Notes: a model not told the origin generated them from the sequence alone. DNA of 64,000 nt from Amoebidium appalachense (GCA_963693365.1 CAVNZM010000013.1:4154001-4218000), one strand, 5' to 3'. Shown: positions 1 to 22,612, counted from the stretch's first letter. Program-made: numbers and translations.

Positions 1-44
1 CCAACCCCATCCACCCACTCACCCCTCTATCTTCCTTCATTCAG

Positions 45-1315
45 GTGGGCCACCACCACCCCCGCCTCCGCCCCCTCCCAGCCCCCTCTCCCAATGCGAA
101 CCCGACAGTGAAGATAGTGCCGACAGAAGGAAAAACCGGCGCATGCGCATACAGAAACAGCACCGCGATATCACAACAGAAGCGGAAAAGGGACAACAAA
201 AGAGCCCCCACCCAGCCCCACCACCATCCCCAACGAAGAAACAGGAAGAGGTGCAAAAGGCAAACATGAAATTCAACAGCTACTACCCTATGGATATCGC
301 AAAAAACCCCCTATATCAGGGTGTGATCGAGGGGGAGATGCGAAGGCAGTCGGCTCCCTTGCCCGGAGCGTATAAACCCCCCCGAACGACGTGCGTTTCG
401 TGCCATCAAAATTCGGCTGCTGATCAGATATCACGCCTACAGAAATTGCAGAATTTGTTAATTGCGGGGCTCGTTCCGGAGGCGCTGCAGCTAATTTCGG
501 ACGAAATTGCACTCTTGAGACCCCCGCATGTTACACTTCAACCCGAGCCCCATGAAATTTCACCAATGGTAGTAAGTTCTTCTTTGAATGAGACCCCGGC
601 TAGGTGCGAGACGACAATATGCGGCATAATGGAAAATATGGGCGAAAATTCAAGAGTAGACCCCACGATAGCACCTGCAACAAGCACAGAGACGTGCATT
701 TTGCAAGAAACCCCCCACACTCAATCACCACCACAGGTAGACGTCGAAATTCCGCAACAGACTCCCACACTAAACGAAAATACAGGAGATGCAATCACTG
801 GCGATCATCCCCGCCCTCCCACCCCCACAATCGTCATGACACCGAGAGACACCCCATGTGATAAACCCCCTTTGGAATTTTCTTTTGATAACACCGATTC
901 TCTTGACGCGAATGTTCAACCTACGCACCCGCACGACACATTTAACACAAATACATCCGAAATACCCCCAGTGAGCAAAATTCCACCTCTTCCATTGGAA
1001 ACTAACAACCAAAACCCCCCCATACGTCCCGTGTGTATATCCGATGTACCTCCTCCGAGAGAAAATTTGCCTTTTCAATCAGTAACGAACGACTTCAACC
1101 CCGCCATACGTCCTGCATCTGCCGCATTTCGTGTCGAAACGGTCATATTGGATCCCCCCGTCGTAGCGAAAATTCCCACGCACGCATTTGAAGAGGAGGA
1201 GGAGGAGAATGAACGGAAGACGCTAGAACTTCATGAGTTGGCGGAGGTGATGGCTGCTGCGCATAGCAACAGTAGGAGGAGGAGGAGACAGAGGGGGGGT
1301 GGCGATGATTGATTT
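45..1315 (+). CDS. 3'-terminal exon of an unrecognised proline-rich protein
   Basis: The frame is open from a splice-acceptor-like site (pyrimidine-rich tract ending in CAG at 42-44) to a TGA stop at 1313-1315, so this is best read as the last exon of a gene starting left of the window; the first in-frame ATG is at 143. The exon begins with a run of prolines and a small acidic patch. It contains a short helical segment with a CxxC (CVSCHQN) near codon 120, a long low-complexity middle rich in Pro, Thr and Asn, a Glu-rich stretch and a final Arg-rich tail (SRRRRRQRGGGDD). No catalytic motif or known domain was recognised. The composition suggests an intrinsically disordered, perhaps nucleic-acid-binding protein, but that is inference only. 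There is no microsatellite inside the frame, unlike the surrounding DNA, which supports it being coding. Confidence 0.5.
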
Positions 1316-1741
1316 GTTAGCAGTGTAATATCATATGAAACCCCCCCTCCCCCTAGCCCCCCCAGCAAACACACACATAGTAACGACGAGGGGACGGATG
1401 GTGTTGTATATTGCTTCTGATATCTCGAAGAAGAGCTTAGTTTGTGTGTAATTTGATATGAACATGGGGTTGTGGGGGAGGGGGAAGGGTGGGTGGGGGG
1501 GGAGGGGGGGGGGGGGGGGGGGTCATGTGCTGTTATTACGTATATATCTAATCAAGACATTTTACGAAAGCGTTTGTGGAGTCCGGTATTTCGTATATAG
1601 TGTGTGCATGACTTAGTGATTTGATTCGGTTATGCTGTTGGAGTGTGCGCCTGTATACACATACACACAAACAGGCGCGCAGGCGCACCACACACGCACA
1701 CGTACATGCGCAGGACCACATGTGTGTGCGTACACGTGCAC

Positions 1742-1804
<63 letters not shown>

Positions 1805-2349
1805 TACTGGTGCTAGAATCAGCGCATACAGAGTCGACTACGGGTACACATATACACCGTGCAAGTTTGTACCCAGTCTGTCACTGAAAAATTAAAGCTA
1901 TACGAAGGCCCGCCGTGTCAAACGAAAACTGAGCCTACAAGTGATATATGTGCATGTTGTATGGCATATATAGCTGACGACCCGGATTCCTTGCAAAAAC
2001 GGAATACTCGTCAGTCTAATGAATACTCGTCAGTCTAACACGGTGACATTTTTTTGCTGGCAATCGAAAGGGAATTTACTTGATACATTTGGACTTCCTC
2101 CTGTATCACATAACTACATAACTCAACAGATATGGGGATAGATGAAGTGTGAGGAAATCTTAGGCTTTATAACTTCACCGATTGAAGCAAGACCTATATA
2201 TAGGCAGCAACCCTAGCCCCCCCCCCCCCCCCCCCTCTCTCTATCTCTCTCTCTCCCCCCTCTCCCTCTCTCTCTGGCTCCCCCCCCCCCCCCCATCTCT
2301 CTCTCTCCCTTCACCTCCCCCCCCCCCCCCCTCCCCTCCCCCCCCCCCC

Positions 2350-2382
<33 letters not shown>

Positions 2383-3122
2383 CCACACGGCCACACCGCC
2401 CCACCCCTTGCCCTCATGACCCACACCCCAGCGTATCAAGATTCCCGATTTCGAGGCCACGAAACACTGTATCAGGAACAGAAACACTGTCAAAACCATT
2501 CACCCTTTCCTTTCTGATTGACCCAGACCTACGTAATATGTATAGGCATCTATATAATCAGTCACCGGGAGATCATACATCATACAGTACATGTACAACA
2601 TCTTCAACTTCTTAACGTTGTTCTTTATTCCACGGCTAGTTGAGATATCAGTCAATCGCAAAAGCACACCAGGAGCTTGAGGCCAAGAAACAGCAAGTCT
2701 GTTGCTATAGCTAACTAAGTACCACTTGCGATGAAATATAAATGCGTGGCAAATCATAGTAGCTTAAAAACGGACACAAGCCGCATGGCTTTTTGGTGTC
2801 GCCACCCTTAAAGAGCTCAAAAAAAACAAAAAAACCCATGATCACGTGCACATGAACCCGATGTGACCATTAAACATAATCGAATATAATATTGGCCGCT
2901 CTCTTCGGCCAATCCAGCGACTCAAAATCATGGGCACCGTGGACATATGTAGATATACAAAAGTATTAGATCTAGCTATCCTTATGTTTATGGTCATTCA
3001 CTACACGGCCATGCCCGTGCCTGCGCAGTGCATGCATGCCCTATGTGTGTGCGCCTGCATGCATGCGTGTGCGCCTGCATGCATGCGTGTGCGTGTGTCA
3101 CCACAGAACAGGGCACAAACAC

Positions 3123-3153
<31 letters not shown>

Positions 3154-4009
3154 GCGCGCACACACACATGAAAAACACACACACCACACACCCGCCGTAG
3201 GCACTTGCATACATCATGCATGGCATAAAACATTAACGGGGTCACCTGATTCGCTAAACTTTTTCTTTTAAATATTAGTTGCACAGGCACTTGCATACAT
3301 CATGCATGTCGTAAACTTAACGGGGTCACCTGATTCGCTAAACTTTGCCTGTTGAATATTTTGTTGCATAGGCACTTGCATACATCATGCATGGCGTAAA
3401 ATTTAACGGGGTCACCTGATTGGCTAACTTTTTAAACATATTTTTATTGCACTGGCGGCATGCCCAAGAGACCAGCTCAACTGGTGCAGGCCGCGGTCAG
3501 GCCCTGCTGTCGCGTCGACCGTACACATTCGTAGATATGTCTTGGGTGGGATATACTCAAATCTCCTGCGTTGGATATACTCATACAGAAAATGTGCAAA
3601 TGTGCGGGAAAAGCTATCCTACTCGTTCCAACTCCTTCATCATTACTCAGATCAGCCCTGGAAAAAAAAAAAAAAAAAAAAAAAAAAAGGGAAGAAAACA
3701 GCACAAATGCACACGCGTGCTAGTTTGTATTTGTGTCACCCATGGAGACGTATGCAAGGTTTGAAGATGGTTGGTATTAGACAGCACGAATAAGCTATGT
3801 TCATCGATAATTGCTTAAAAGGTCTATGCGCATGTGTTTTTGCGTGTGTGCGTGCTTGCGCGTGCGCGTGTACCTGTATCTCTCTCTCTCTCTGTCTCAC
3901 TCCCTTTGTGTGTGTGTGTGCACGTCAATGTGTAATTCACCTTGTCACACCTTTCCATTCCGTTCTATCTCAACTAACATGCAAAGAAGAATCGAGGCTG
4001 GTGACACAA
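1316..4009. repeat. Microsatellite-rich intergenic stretch
   Basis: No gene was found between the proline-rich exon and the 3' end of the minus-strand ZIP gene. The stretch holds a G-run at about 1497-1522, a (CA)n tract at about 1744-1800, alternating CT and poly-C at about 2218-2352 followed by (CA)n, (CG/CA)n at about 3120-3170, a poly-A run at about 3661-3688 and several CA/GT fragments. Apparent open frames here are translations of these simple repeats. Confidence 0.7.
3200..3455. repeat. Three tandem copies of an ~85-bp unit
   Basis: Three head-to-tail copies begin near 3200, 3287 and 3371. Each opens with GCACTTGCATACATCATGCA, continues with AACGGGGTCACCTGATT and ends in a T-rich segment. 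Copies differ by scattered substitutions and small indels, so this is an older duplication and not a recent expansion. It lies downstream of the minus-strand ZIP gene and is not part of a recognisable gene. Confidence 0.75.
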
Positions 4010-4550
4010 TCACCGCCGACCGTGTTCCTCCTCCTCCTCCTCCCCCTCTGCACCCTCCCCAATACCAAGGAAGCATGCCATCACCACCAGTCCAATCATA
4101 AACGACATGGTCACAAGTGCCTTCCTCTTGCTGTGACGGAACGCCGCTGGAAGAAGCTCGTGGATGCAAATGAAGAGGATCATGCCTGTGTGCATGTGCG
4201 TGTGTGTGTGTGTGTGTGTTGGGCGGGGGGAGGGGGGAGGAGGGGGAGAGAGAGGGGGGAAGTTGTTAGAATGCTTTACACAGATGGAAACGAACAACAA
4301 GGGGAGAAGATGGGGTGGAGGGGGGAGGTGGGGGGGGGGGGGGGGGGGGGGGGGGGGGTGCCCTTCGATGAAGCCTGCATGGGATGTGTGTGTGTAATCT
4401 GCTAAACGAATGTTATCCATAGAAGCCATGCTGGGTGGGTGGGGTTTGTGTGTACGTGTGCGTGTGCGTTTGTTTCTCTGATATATACATATATATTATT
4501 TGAGAGGGGTATGAACTATATGTTTTTTTTTTTTGTGGGTTTGTGGGGGT

Positions 4551-4583
<33 letters not shown>

Positions 4584-4730
4584 TGTTACCCGAAGCCATG
4601 CCGAAGAGGGAGCCGTAGAGGGCAGGGCTTGCAGAGTTGCGGAATGCGGCATAGGCAATGGCGGCACTGACTGGGAGCATCATGCCGGCTACAAACGTGT
4701 AGGGGAAGGCAATCCACTTGCTGTGGTGGG

Positions 4731-4816
<86 letters not shown>

Positions 4817-7800
4817 TTGGGGGGCGGGGGGGAGGGGGTGGGGGGAAGAGGGGTTAGGACTTTATGTATGATATTTTCTAAGGACCCCCATCGAGGGGGG
4901 GGGGGGGGGTTTACAGAGTGCGAAGTACACATCCATGACGAGCAGCGACGCAGATTGCAGGGGGCGAGGGGGAGGGAGGGGGGAGGGGGGGGGGGAGAGG
5001 TAGAACACCCTAGAATAGGGAGTACACACATTCACGACGACCAACACAATTCCTGTGCATGTGTGTATTTGTGTGGGTTGCGGGTTCGGTATACTACTTT
5101 TTAATTGGGTGTGTTGTGGGTTAGGTAGAAGACACACTTTCATGTGTTTGCTGGTATTTGTTAAGTGTTTGGCGTTATGTCTAATCACATACTATGTTGT
5201 ATTTGATATAACAAACAAACTATTATATGATTGCATGTGTTTGGGGTTAGAAATATAATACATACTTTCCCGTGGCGTAATACATGGGCATAGCTATGCC
5301 GATACCCTCCGGGATGGAGTGAAGAATCATTGCAAGGCACAGGGCAACACCAATGCGCTCATTGGCCAACCCGGCAATAAATGTGGCGACACCTTCGGGG
5401 AAGTTGTGGATACCAAGGGCAACGGCTGTGGGGAAAAAAACAAACGGGTTAGATTAGGAAAAAAAGGTAGAGATGAAGTTGGATTTATGAAGCTGGGCGT
5501 TGTTAAAAAATAGTAACATGGTTACTCAGCGAGCATTTTATTGATGGAGAAGTCAAAGACACGACAACAGAAAGATGTTTTGCAATAATATATGTGCATG
5601 AAAACTGTATAGACACGCACACAAACACGCAGCCACGGGACTGAGTGAATACATACACAAAGACCACACCAGCCCCACCCTAATGTCACAAACTAACACC
5701 GTGTACACCAGCAAACAGAAACACACATGAGCACGCATTCATACACATATAAGCCCAAATCATGTTCCCACGACAAGTGACATGTGCAACTTACACACCC
5801 TCAACAAGAACAGCAGACATGCACACAATACATGTTACTCAGCACGCACACACGCCTACAGACACACACACACTCCCACGTACAGACACACAAACACACA
5901 AGCACGTACCCTGCAGGATGCTCATGTGCTTGAGGCTCATCTTCTCATCCGTGCTCAGGTCTCCACTCAGCAGATCATCATCCCCCTGCTTGTTCTGTGC
6001 ACTCTCCATCCCATTCACCTCCACCACAGCAGAACCGTTTGCGGGCACCAAGTCATCTGCCTTTTTGGTCGACACATCGGTGTCATCGACGGCCGCCCTA
6101 CTGTTGGGAGGTGTGTGCTTAATAACACGAACACTTGGTTATTTTATAAGTGCTAAATTTGGTGTGCTTGTGCTATTGTAAGTTATGTCTGGTATTGTAT
6201 TGTTCTGCGATAAACGTGAGCTGGTGTGGCTTGTGGTGACAAAAAGTCTTATAATTGACACGGGGACTGAGACATTCACTAACATTGAAACCATGTCGTT
6301 GTCCAATGCTGCACTATTGTCAATGGTTTCTTCAATCTGCACACACCTGCAGTCGGCACTCACCATCATGAATCATATGCTCAATATGTATAAGGATTTG
6401 AAGTGGTACTTGGGGGGTAAAGCCTACGTTGCTGTACGTACGAGTAGCGGCTTAGTTCGAAAACTTAACAGCTTAAAAAGATGTGAACACATGCGAGCTA
6501 GGGAGGGGGGGGGGGGAGGGGGGGGGGAGGGGAGGGAGGGAGAGAGGGAGAGAGAGAGAGATAGAGAGAGAGTGAGTGAGAGAGAGAGAGAGAGAGAGAG
6601 GAGAGTAACACACAGAAAGAGAGTGAGAGTGAGAGAGAGAGATAGAAGAGGGGGAGGGGGGGGGGGGGGGGGGGGGGAGAACGAGGGGGCACCCACTTGT
6701 TCAAGGCCTGTTGCTCCCTTGCTGCTTCCTTTGCCTTTGTTCGTTTAATGTCATGGTCCTGTCATAGCCATGGTGAGTTAGGAGGAAAATGATAAGCCAT
6801 GTATTTTTGGAAGGACATATCAGAAGCAAAAGGGAGCAGCAGAAGGCAAAGTTCCTCCTTCAATTTTGGCAGTCGGTGTAGCAATAAGCAAAAAAAATAA
6901 AAAAATCCGTGCTTTCAAACGAGCGACACATGCAATTTTCAACACGAGCCTCCGGTCCGCTTACACTGTAAGAAACAACAGTGTGCAAGGGAAAACCTGC
7001 ACGGTACCGGTAACATGTGTATGGGCGGTACACAATGCACGATTGCGATGATTTTCCTCGTTGTTTTAGTGGAATGTCATGGAAAAATGACAGTCACGGT
7101 GCAAGCAGTACCTTCAGTTTGTGTGACGCCACCTCCAGCAGAGCAGTGAAGAGGGTGCCGGCAACCAGACAGCCAATAGTAGCAAAGTACGCCTTCAGCT
7201 CCGAGTGAAGCGTGCAGTCGAAAAACTCAACCGACTGTGTGTGGGACGGGGGTCAAAAGAGAAAAAATTGAAGGTAAGATGTTTTGTAAGATGTTTCGTA
7301 AGTGTTGACCAGTGTGTTGACCAGGTTTGAAGATGCGGCGACTATATTAGGGTAGCGCATACCTAGTTAACCTGGGTCATTCTTCCTTGCTGTAGTGGGT
7401 GCTTAGCCTTAGCCAGGGCAACTTTTAGGCATTCCAAAATAAAAAAAGGTATTTACTGAGGAAAATTTCATGCATTTGGTACGGTGAACGATGAAAATAT
7501 ACGCACCTCCTTGAAGACCTCCGTGAGTGCAATGTAGATGAGAACACCGGCGGCAAACGCAAGCCCCGCAGCCAAAGGCTCCGTGTTGTTGCGCCGGACT
7601 GGGGATGGAACCATGTTAGTACTGTGTGCAGGCTGGGAGGAAGCGTGCAAGTTTCCTTTTTGCGCTATTTCTTTTACACATGTTTCTGCACAACACAGAA
7701 TCTTCGCGTCTGTTTAGCTACACACAGCCTATGCACGAGGACATGGTAGGCACCCCTCCTTGCTCGCGCCCCATTTACATTTTACGTGCCAACTTACCAA

Positions 7801-7909
7801 ATGGCAAGAGGGGAGCCGCGGCGCCGATGTTAATCGACAGACCGGCCAATACGGTCAGGCCGAAGGCAAGGCCGACATTGCCCTCCCCAAGAGTGTCACA
7901 CAGCCCCAT
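4010..7909 (-). CDS. ZIP-family divalent metal transporter, stand-alone copy (8 exons)
   Basis: This gene encodes a predicted 340-residue ZupT/GufA-type ZIP permease, which would move zinc, iron or another divalent metal into the cytoplasm. Exons on the minus strand are 7909-7798, 7598-7507, 7234-7112, 6734-6697, 6100-5910, 5425-5266, 4720-4590 and 4185-4010. Every junction is GT-AG and the phases join without a break. Visible motifs are [11 protein letters not shown] (helix 1), [12 protein letters not shown] (helix 2), HNFPEG (helix 4), [10 protein letters not shown] (helix 5) and HELLPAAF near helix 7-8; the histidines and glutamates of the two xPEG motifs are the usual metal-site residues. 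The hydrophilic loop between helices 3 and 4 is coded by one 191-nt exon. The protein stops with TGA shortly after helix 8, following an acidic [12 protein letters not shown] tail, which is normal for the family. The gene is divergent from its fused paralogue, with 1.6 kb between the start codons. Metal specificity cannot be read from the sequence. Confidence 0.93.
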
Positions 7910-9545
7910 TCTTGCACACGCAACAACACACAACACAGAAAACACAAAAGGGAAACGAAGCGGAACTGCAGGAGTTGAGGTGGCAGCTGCGTTGAAGGGC
8001 TCCGATGAGATGCGGCAACACAAAACGAATATAAACGCAATTGTAGTGGTATTATTGGGTTAGAAAAAACTAATACTTTTTACGTCAATTACAACCCAGA
8101 AATATCATGAACGACAAGGTCGCGTGCGTGGTTTTGATCCACTCGGAAAGCACCCTGAGATGATAAGGACTCGCTTCAGTAACAAAGCCAACAAAGCTCG
8201 GAGTATGCTCTACAGAAGAGGTTAATAGAGATATTTTTGGGGAAAAAAAAAGAATGCCAGAAAACCAAAGGGGTTAATGTGTTTTTGGCCGTGTCTCAGA
8301 GGCCCGTCGTATCCGAATCTGCATGTGGCTGCCACTGCGGCTGGTCCCCCCGCCGGAGCATCTTTGATATATACTATACGCGTGCGCATTCACGTGAAAA
8401 AATCTATTTTTAGCTTGAACAAAACTGAGTGCGGTAATATCCGATAATCGGGCTCCACTCGCTTTTACTGCTCAGTAATAAATTAGAATATGATATTTTT
8501 CTCTAATATTTAAAAATTGAACAAAAAATTATTTATTTATTTTTATAACCATGATATTATGTATATGCAAAAAAGCTTCAAACTTTAGACCATGGCGGGC
8601 AGCCAATGACGATGCACCGGCCAGTCTTCTAGAATGTTCGTCCAATGAAAATGTTTCAAAGATCATAGCCTGATGTATATAATATGCTGCTGCTTATCAC
8701 ATTGTTTTATCATGAAAGGAAGAAAAAGGCACAAAACAATTGCTATCTAAATATTTCCGTAACTTGTATTTTTTACAACGCTAGCATGCACTTAGTTGAG
8801 TTCAATGTTGTGACCAAGTCAGTTGAAGTCACCTGAGCTTGGGCACGACACCGTGTTTGCTCAGGAATTCACGTGAAAATGCCCAGGAAACGGATCTTTT
8901 AGACTGACTAGTCACTGCCATGACATTAAAATTCAAAAGTGGTTGTGAAAAATTAAACAAATGCAAGATATTACACGACAAAGCTTTAGGAATCAGATCT
9001 TTGTATCCAAGAAAAAATGTGCAGTTGTTTTTATTCTAAATTTAATTTTATTACCTTTTTTTAGCTTATCGAGCATGTAAGATTCGCTCCAAACGTAGGA
9101 CGGGTCAATTTTGAACCAGGGCTTCGAATTCTATTTATGCATAGCCAGGCAAAGCATTGCCTTGATTTCCAAATGCATTATATTCAAACACTGCGGAAAA
9201 AATCCACATTAACTTTTATACAATATATCTAAATAAAAAAAGAAGACAATGCTATGTGCTAATAATGCAGTTGGCATCATCTTCGCTTGCATTCCGAATT
9301 TCACCACCGTCGCCACTTGCCACTGGGCAATGCAGCAATGCATCTGTTTATGCATTCTTCGTAGCCAATAGCTGTGCAGTAAACAATGCAGGCGATTGCC
9401 GGGTTTGTTTGGGTGCACGCGGTACTTGGAACAGTGGCGCCAAAAGTTCTCTCCAAGCCATGCCATCGCATCCATAAGGTTTATGTTGCCCCAAGTACCC
9501 ATCCACTATTGGTAGAGGGGGCACCCTTATTGTAAAGTATCAAAC
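7910..9545. promoter_or_regulatory. Shared intergenic region between the two divergent ZIP genes
   Basis: These 1.6 kb separate the start codons of two head-to-head ZIP genes, so both promoters and 5' untranslated regions should lie here. The DNA is AT-richer than its surroundings and, unlike most non-coding DNA in the window, has almost no microsatellite or homopolymer tracts. No specific promoter element, metal-response element or upstream exon could be defended by eye. The shared spacer would allow co-regulation by metal status; this is inference from layout only. Confidence 0.4.
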
Positions 9546-18865
<9,320 letters not shown>

Positions 18866-19546
18866 GGGGTGTTTGAAATGTAGTATTGGAAGGTGAGGTG
18901 TATAGGAGTTGTTAGGTTGAAAGAGGCCCAAGCCTTGAAGTACTTCCTTTAAAGTATTTTTAAAAGAAAATCTCTGCACGCTCTGTCCCAAGGCTTCCAT
19001 ATGCATTCGCTCGTGTGTTTACTTTTTCGACGGCAGTGATGATGATGGTATGTGTGTGTGTGTGTGTGTGTGTGTCACACGGTGACTGTGTGTGTGTGCG
19101 TTTCGTGGGGGCAGGGGGGAGGGGGGGGGGGGGGGGGGAGTGTGAGGTATGTGCAGTCTATATTCTTTTTAATCCATTTTGTTTTTTTGGTACTTTGGCG
19201 ATGTTTTGGTATGATTCTTCATTGAAAGTGAACCACCCGTAATCGTATGTGAGAACAGGCTGATACGCGTATACATATAATATAGTCAGGCGCAAACACA
19301 AGGAATGGGGGGAAATTGCAGAGCCCCCAGACAATCTTGCATGCGGCCAATCTAACATTCCGTCCCAGCGAGGGGCGAATCTGGAGGCCGGACCTCTAGG
19401 AAATATAACGTAGGCTGGATTTATGTCATGCATCATGCCAGCGATATAGTGTGCAAGTCCCAAAAAACGGGGGAAGTCTTCACCCCGTGAAAAACAGCAA
19501 TTATGTGTGGATCAATGGGGGTTGAGTGTCGGTGTAGGTGAGTGGG
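18866..19546. other. Region downstream of the fusion gene
   Basis: No gene was recognised here. The stretch contains the presumed 3' untranslated region of the fusion gene, a (GT)n tract at about 19050-19075, a G-rich run at about 19112-19138 and about 400 bp of ordinary sequence up to the terminal repeat of the DIRS-like element. Confidence 0.5.
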
Positions 19547-19898
19547 TGAAAAGGAATATATAGCTGTAAGGCTGTGGGTGCTAAACACAGAAGATGTGTT
19601 TGTAGCTTGCTGATCTGCTAAAAACTGTCGTGCTTATATACCTAAGCCTACCGATCTGAGCCAATCAAAATCGATCTAGTGATATGTGAAATCTGATCCG
19701 AGCCAATCAAAACTCGGTCTAGTGATATGTGGAATCTGATGTTTTGATTGGCTAATAGGTGCCCGTGTGCGGGCAGCCAACCGCGAACTGCTAAAACACG
19801 AAATGAAGCCTACATGGTTATGTTGATACCGAACACCCATCCTACGTGTTTACCCAGAAATAAAATTTATGTCAATAAATTCCACAAATAAAACCTCT
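19547..19898 (-). repeat. Terminal direct repeat of the DIRS-like element (3' copy)
   Basis: This 352-bp segment matches 34185-34536 almost base for base and in the same orientation, running from TGAAAAGGAATATATAGCTG to AATAAAACCTCT. Inside are two tandem copies of a CCAATCAAAA...TCTAGTGATATGTG block and an inverted partner (GCCAATCAAAAC and GTTTTGATTGGC), so the repeat can form a stem. Confidence 0.85.
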
Positions 19899-20017
19899 AT
19901 GAAAAACTACTCCGGGACGTGTGTTGCCTCTAGGGGGACATCCCCTTGGACGAAAGTGAACCTGCAATGGTTGTAAACCACGGCACGAGAGCAGTATGGT
20001 TGCTCCAAAGGTTTCAC

Positions 20018-21090
20018 TTAAGAATAGAGGCGAATACACGTGTGATAAGTGGCAGCAATGGAGGCCGGGCGAAGTCGAGTATAGATCAGGAAACAGTCGG
20101 AGGACCATCTGCCGAGTTGTTTCAAAGTTGATCCGGGAGTTGTCGACCCCGGCCTCAGCCAGGGCTGTGGCCCCCCCGATTCGGAGGCTGTGGCCGGCAA
20201 ACCGGGAGGGTGAGAGGCCTGCCCGGGAGAGGAGAGCATGGAAGTCGGCAGAGAAAGCACCCTTGGTGTAGGGAATGCCACCGAGACTGAACAGGGCTCG
20301 TCGGGTTGACCGGACGTTGTATCCAGGAACTGCCGGAGGAGATGGGCTGGGGAGAAGTGGGTGAGGGGCAGGGCAGCGAGAGTGACGTTGACACCTTGGG
20401 CCTGTACATCCGTCTTGGAGGTTGGCAGGTGGAGGGTGGCATGGGACAAAGTACCGGTGGGGTTGTAGCTGAAGGTTACGTCCTTCCTTTTAACGTGACG
20501 GGACGGGTCGAAGGAAGACAGGGTCTTGGAGGTACTAATTCCCCCGAACGGAGGAGACCACAAAAACCGACGATGAGGACCGTCCAAAGCCGGAGATTGG
20601 CCGAGGAGGCCTTGGTGGGGCACTGGCCATGGAGTAGGCTGAGGTGGGAGGGCAGGAGGGGCTCCCTGGTATATGATCGGGGCCGGATGTTGTGAGAAAG
20701 CTGCCATCTGCCCACCCCTCGTAGGAACCAGGCCAGAGACTTGTCGTGGGGGTAGGGAGCAGGGAGGCCCATGTCGAGGTGGAGTCTGGTGATGGCCGAA
20801 TCGTAGCCGGGCCGGGCCAAGGAAGAGGCCTGTACCCCTCGTTGGGCACACCAGGCGAGAAAGAGCTGCACGGTGTGTGGGGAGGCCGGGAGGTAGGACC
20901 CGGAGGAGGACTGCAGCCGAGATGCCACACAAAAATCGATGAACACTTTTTGCACCCGGAAGTAAAAGGCCCGAGAGTCGAGGTTGAGACTCAGGGCCTG
21001 GCATTCCTGCAGGGTAGTGGTGGCTCGAAGCAGCTCGGCCGGAGCAAAGTGGGGGGCCAATCTGCCGGCGTTGCTCCGGAAGGGGGAGAT
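20018..21090 (-). pseudogene. Tyrosine recombinase of the DIRS-like element, frameshifted
   Basis: Three pieces of a lambda-integrase-type recombinase can be read on the minus strand. The first frame (about 21090-20476) has the N-terminal core-binding region and the first catalytic arginine in GFCGLLRSGEL. A second frame carries the middle part (LHLPTSKTDVQAQGVN) and, at the end, LGRWSSDCFLIYTR with the presumed catalytic tyrosine. The H-x-x-R box (GHSLRIGGATALAEAG, about 20145-20195) sits in a third frame. All four landmark residues survive, but at least three frame changes are needed to read through, so the gene is inactive. In life this enzyme would insert the circular cDNA without making a target duplication. 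Confidence 0.75.
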
Positions 21091-21239
21091 CTGGGGGGGA
21101 GGGGGGGGGGGGGGGGTTAGCCCAGGGGATAGGATAGGAACTCGTGGACCCAGGAGGGGAAGGGGCAGGGCTCCGGTTGCAGGGAAGGTCAGAGTCGCCG
21201 GGCTCGGGGAAGTTGGTTACGAGAAATGGCATCGGCTAG

Positions 21240-21651
21240 ATGGTTGAGGGGTCCCGGTAGGTAGGAGGCCTGTAACGTAAATTGGTATTGCATTTCCATG
21301 CGGTGATGAACCGAATAAGTTTGGCCATCACGGGGTGGGGGGAGACCGGGAGTGCAGGTCAGACACAGTACCCGTGTTGTCGCATAAAACACGGACATGG
21401 TGGGTGGACCAGGAGGGGGCCCAGAGGGCCACGGCGGCTGCGATGGCCAAGAGTTCAATGACATGTACAGAGGAACCGAGTTTACCCTCATGAGCATAGA
21501 GGCCTTGGGTGGAGGGAGACCAGGGCATGAAAAACCATTGGTCGAGCCAGTGGCCCCCTAGACCCACTGATCCGGCAGCATCGGCCCGGGTGGCCAGGGT
21601 GGTGTATGTGGGGGGGGGTGATAAGGTGTACCCCATTCCATGATGCGAGGA
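21240..21651 (-). pseudogene. RNase H segment of the DIRS-like polyprotein, 3' part
   Basis: The minus strand encodes SPPTYTTLATRADAAGSVGL followed by GGHWLDQWFF, VIELLAIAAAVALWAP and VRVLCDNTGT. This is the RNase H fold of DIRS/Ty3-type polyproteins, with the acidic residue of RADAAG, the glutamate of VIELLA and the aspartate of CDNTG in the expected order. The frame is interrupted before the recombinase. Its upstream continuation is at 31365 and beyond, displaced by the DNA transposon. Confidence 0.7.
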
Positions 21652-21673
21652 TACTGCAAAATCCGCAATCAGA
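21652..21673 (+). repeat. Left terminal inverted repeat of the CACTA-like element
   Basis: The repeat starts TACTGCAAAATCCGCAATCA and agrees with the right end at about 16 of 22 positions, without gaps. It is preceded directly by GGA, one half of the presumed target duplication. Confidence 0.7.
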
Positions 21674-22612
21674 GAATCGTGACCGATTTGTGCCTACGAT
21701 AGGGACGATTCGGTGCCTATAAAGTCGGGCCGGCCGATGGCCGATGTCGTTCTTGAGATTTTGTGTGCGGAGGCTCATGCGCGCGCCCAAAGAAATGCAC
21801 AAAGAGTCATCAGCACATTCCTGTGACTCATACCTTAGCCGCTCGTGCTGTAAGTCTGGAATGCAAAGTCAAGATTGCGATCACGTCACCCCGAACGTGC
21901 GCGAGATTAGGCTCACGTGTCTAGGACGTCTGGACGGTCTGGCCCGATCGGGTCCCAGCATCCCCCCCCCCCCCCCCCCCGCCCCCCCCCGGGAAAAAAT
22001 AAAAATAAAAATAACGGGGGAACCAGGCAATAAATTGGCACCACAAACAGATTTTTTTCTCGTCTTTTTTATTAGCCATATCGTTGACACCGCACACAGG
22101 TTGTTGTGGCGCCGGCTTACAGCCTGCAGTACGTTACATATGCATGCGATGCTTCAATGGATCTAGAGAACGTTAACAATGACTCGGAGTTAAAAGCTTT
22201 GTAGCTAAAGGATATCACATTTATGCAGTGTTAATAGCACACATAAGTGAAGCTCGGGCTTAGGCATAAGCAACCTAACAATAATTCCATTTATTCTATC
22301 TGCAGGCATGGCTACACAAGATTATACGAAGTACAGTGTCCAGCGTATTCCAGCACAAATGTAAGCTACGTATACCTAGCAAAAAATAACGAAACAGCAC
22401 TACTGACTAAGCTGCCTTTTTGTTGCTAACAAGAACCACAGTCCGAAGCAACACCCTCGTTAATAAGCCACGGGAGAGCTGAGCCCACCCCCGAACGTTG
22501 CCGTGGTTGTCATCTTCATGGTTGCGCATCCGCTGGCGCTCGCGGACATCCTTATCTGTAAAACCTGACTGAGCCACAACGAAAATGCCTGAATTCTATC
22601 CCCCCCCCCCCC
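21674..22612. other. Left arm of the CACTA-like element
   Basis: No gene was recognised. The arm contains CG-rich subterminal motifs (for example GTCGGGCCGGCCGATGG near 21724), a poly-C run at about 21962-21990, ordinary sequence and a final C run into which the Copia element inserted. Confidence 0.5.

Noticed and set aside
1548-1895. Long open frames made of alternating Cys-Val, Thr-His, Ser-Leu or poly-Gly/poly-Pro
   Set aside because: These and many similar frames across the window are translations of (GT)n, (CA)n, (CT)n and G/C homopolymers; they have no conserved motif and overlap on both strands.
3200-3455. CRISPR-like spaced repeats
   Set aside because: Only three ~85-bp units without distinct spacers, in a eukaryotic context; this is a simple tandem duplication.
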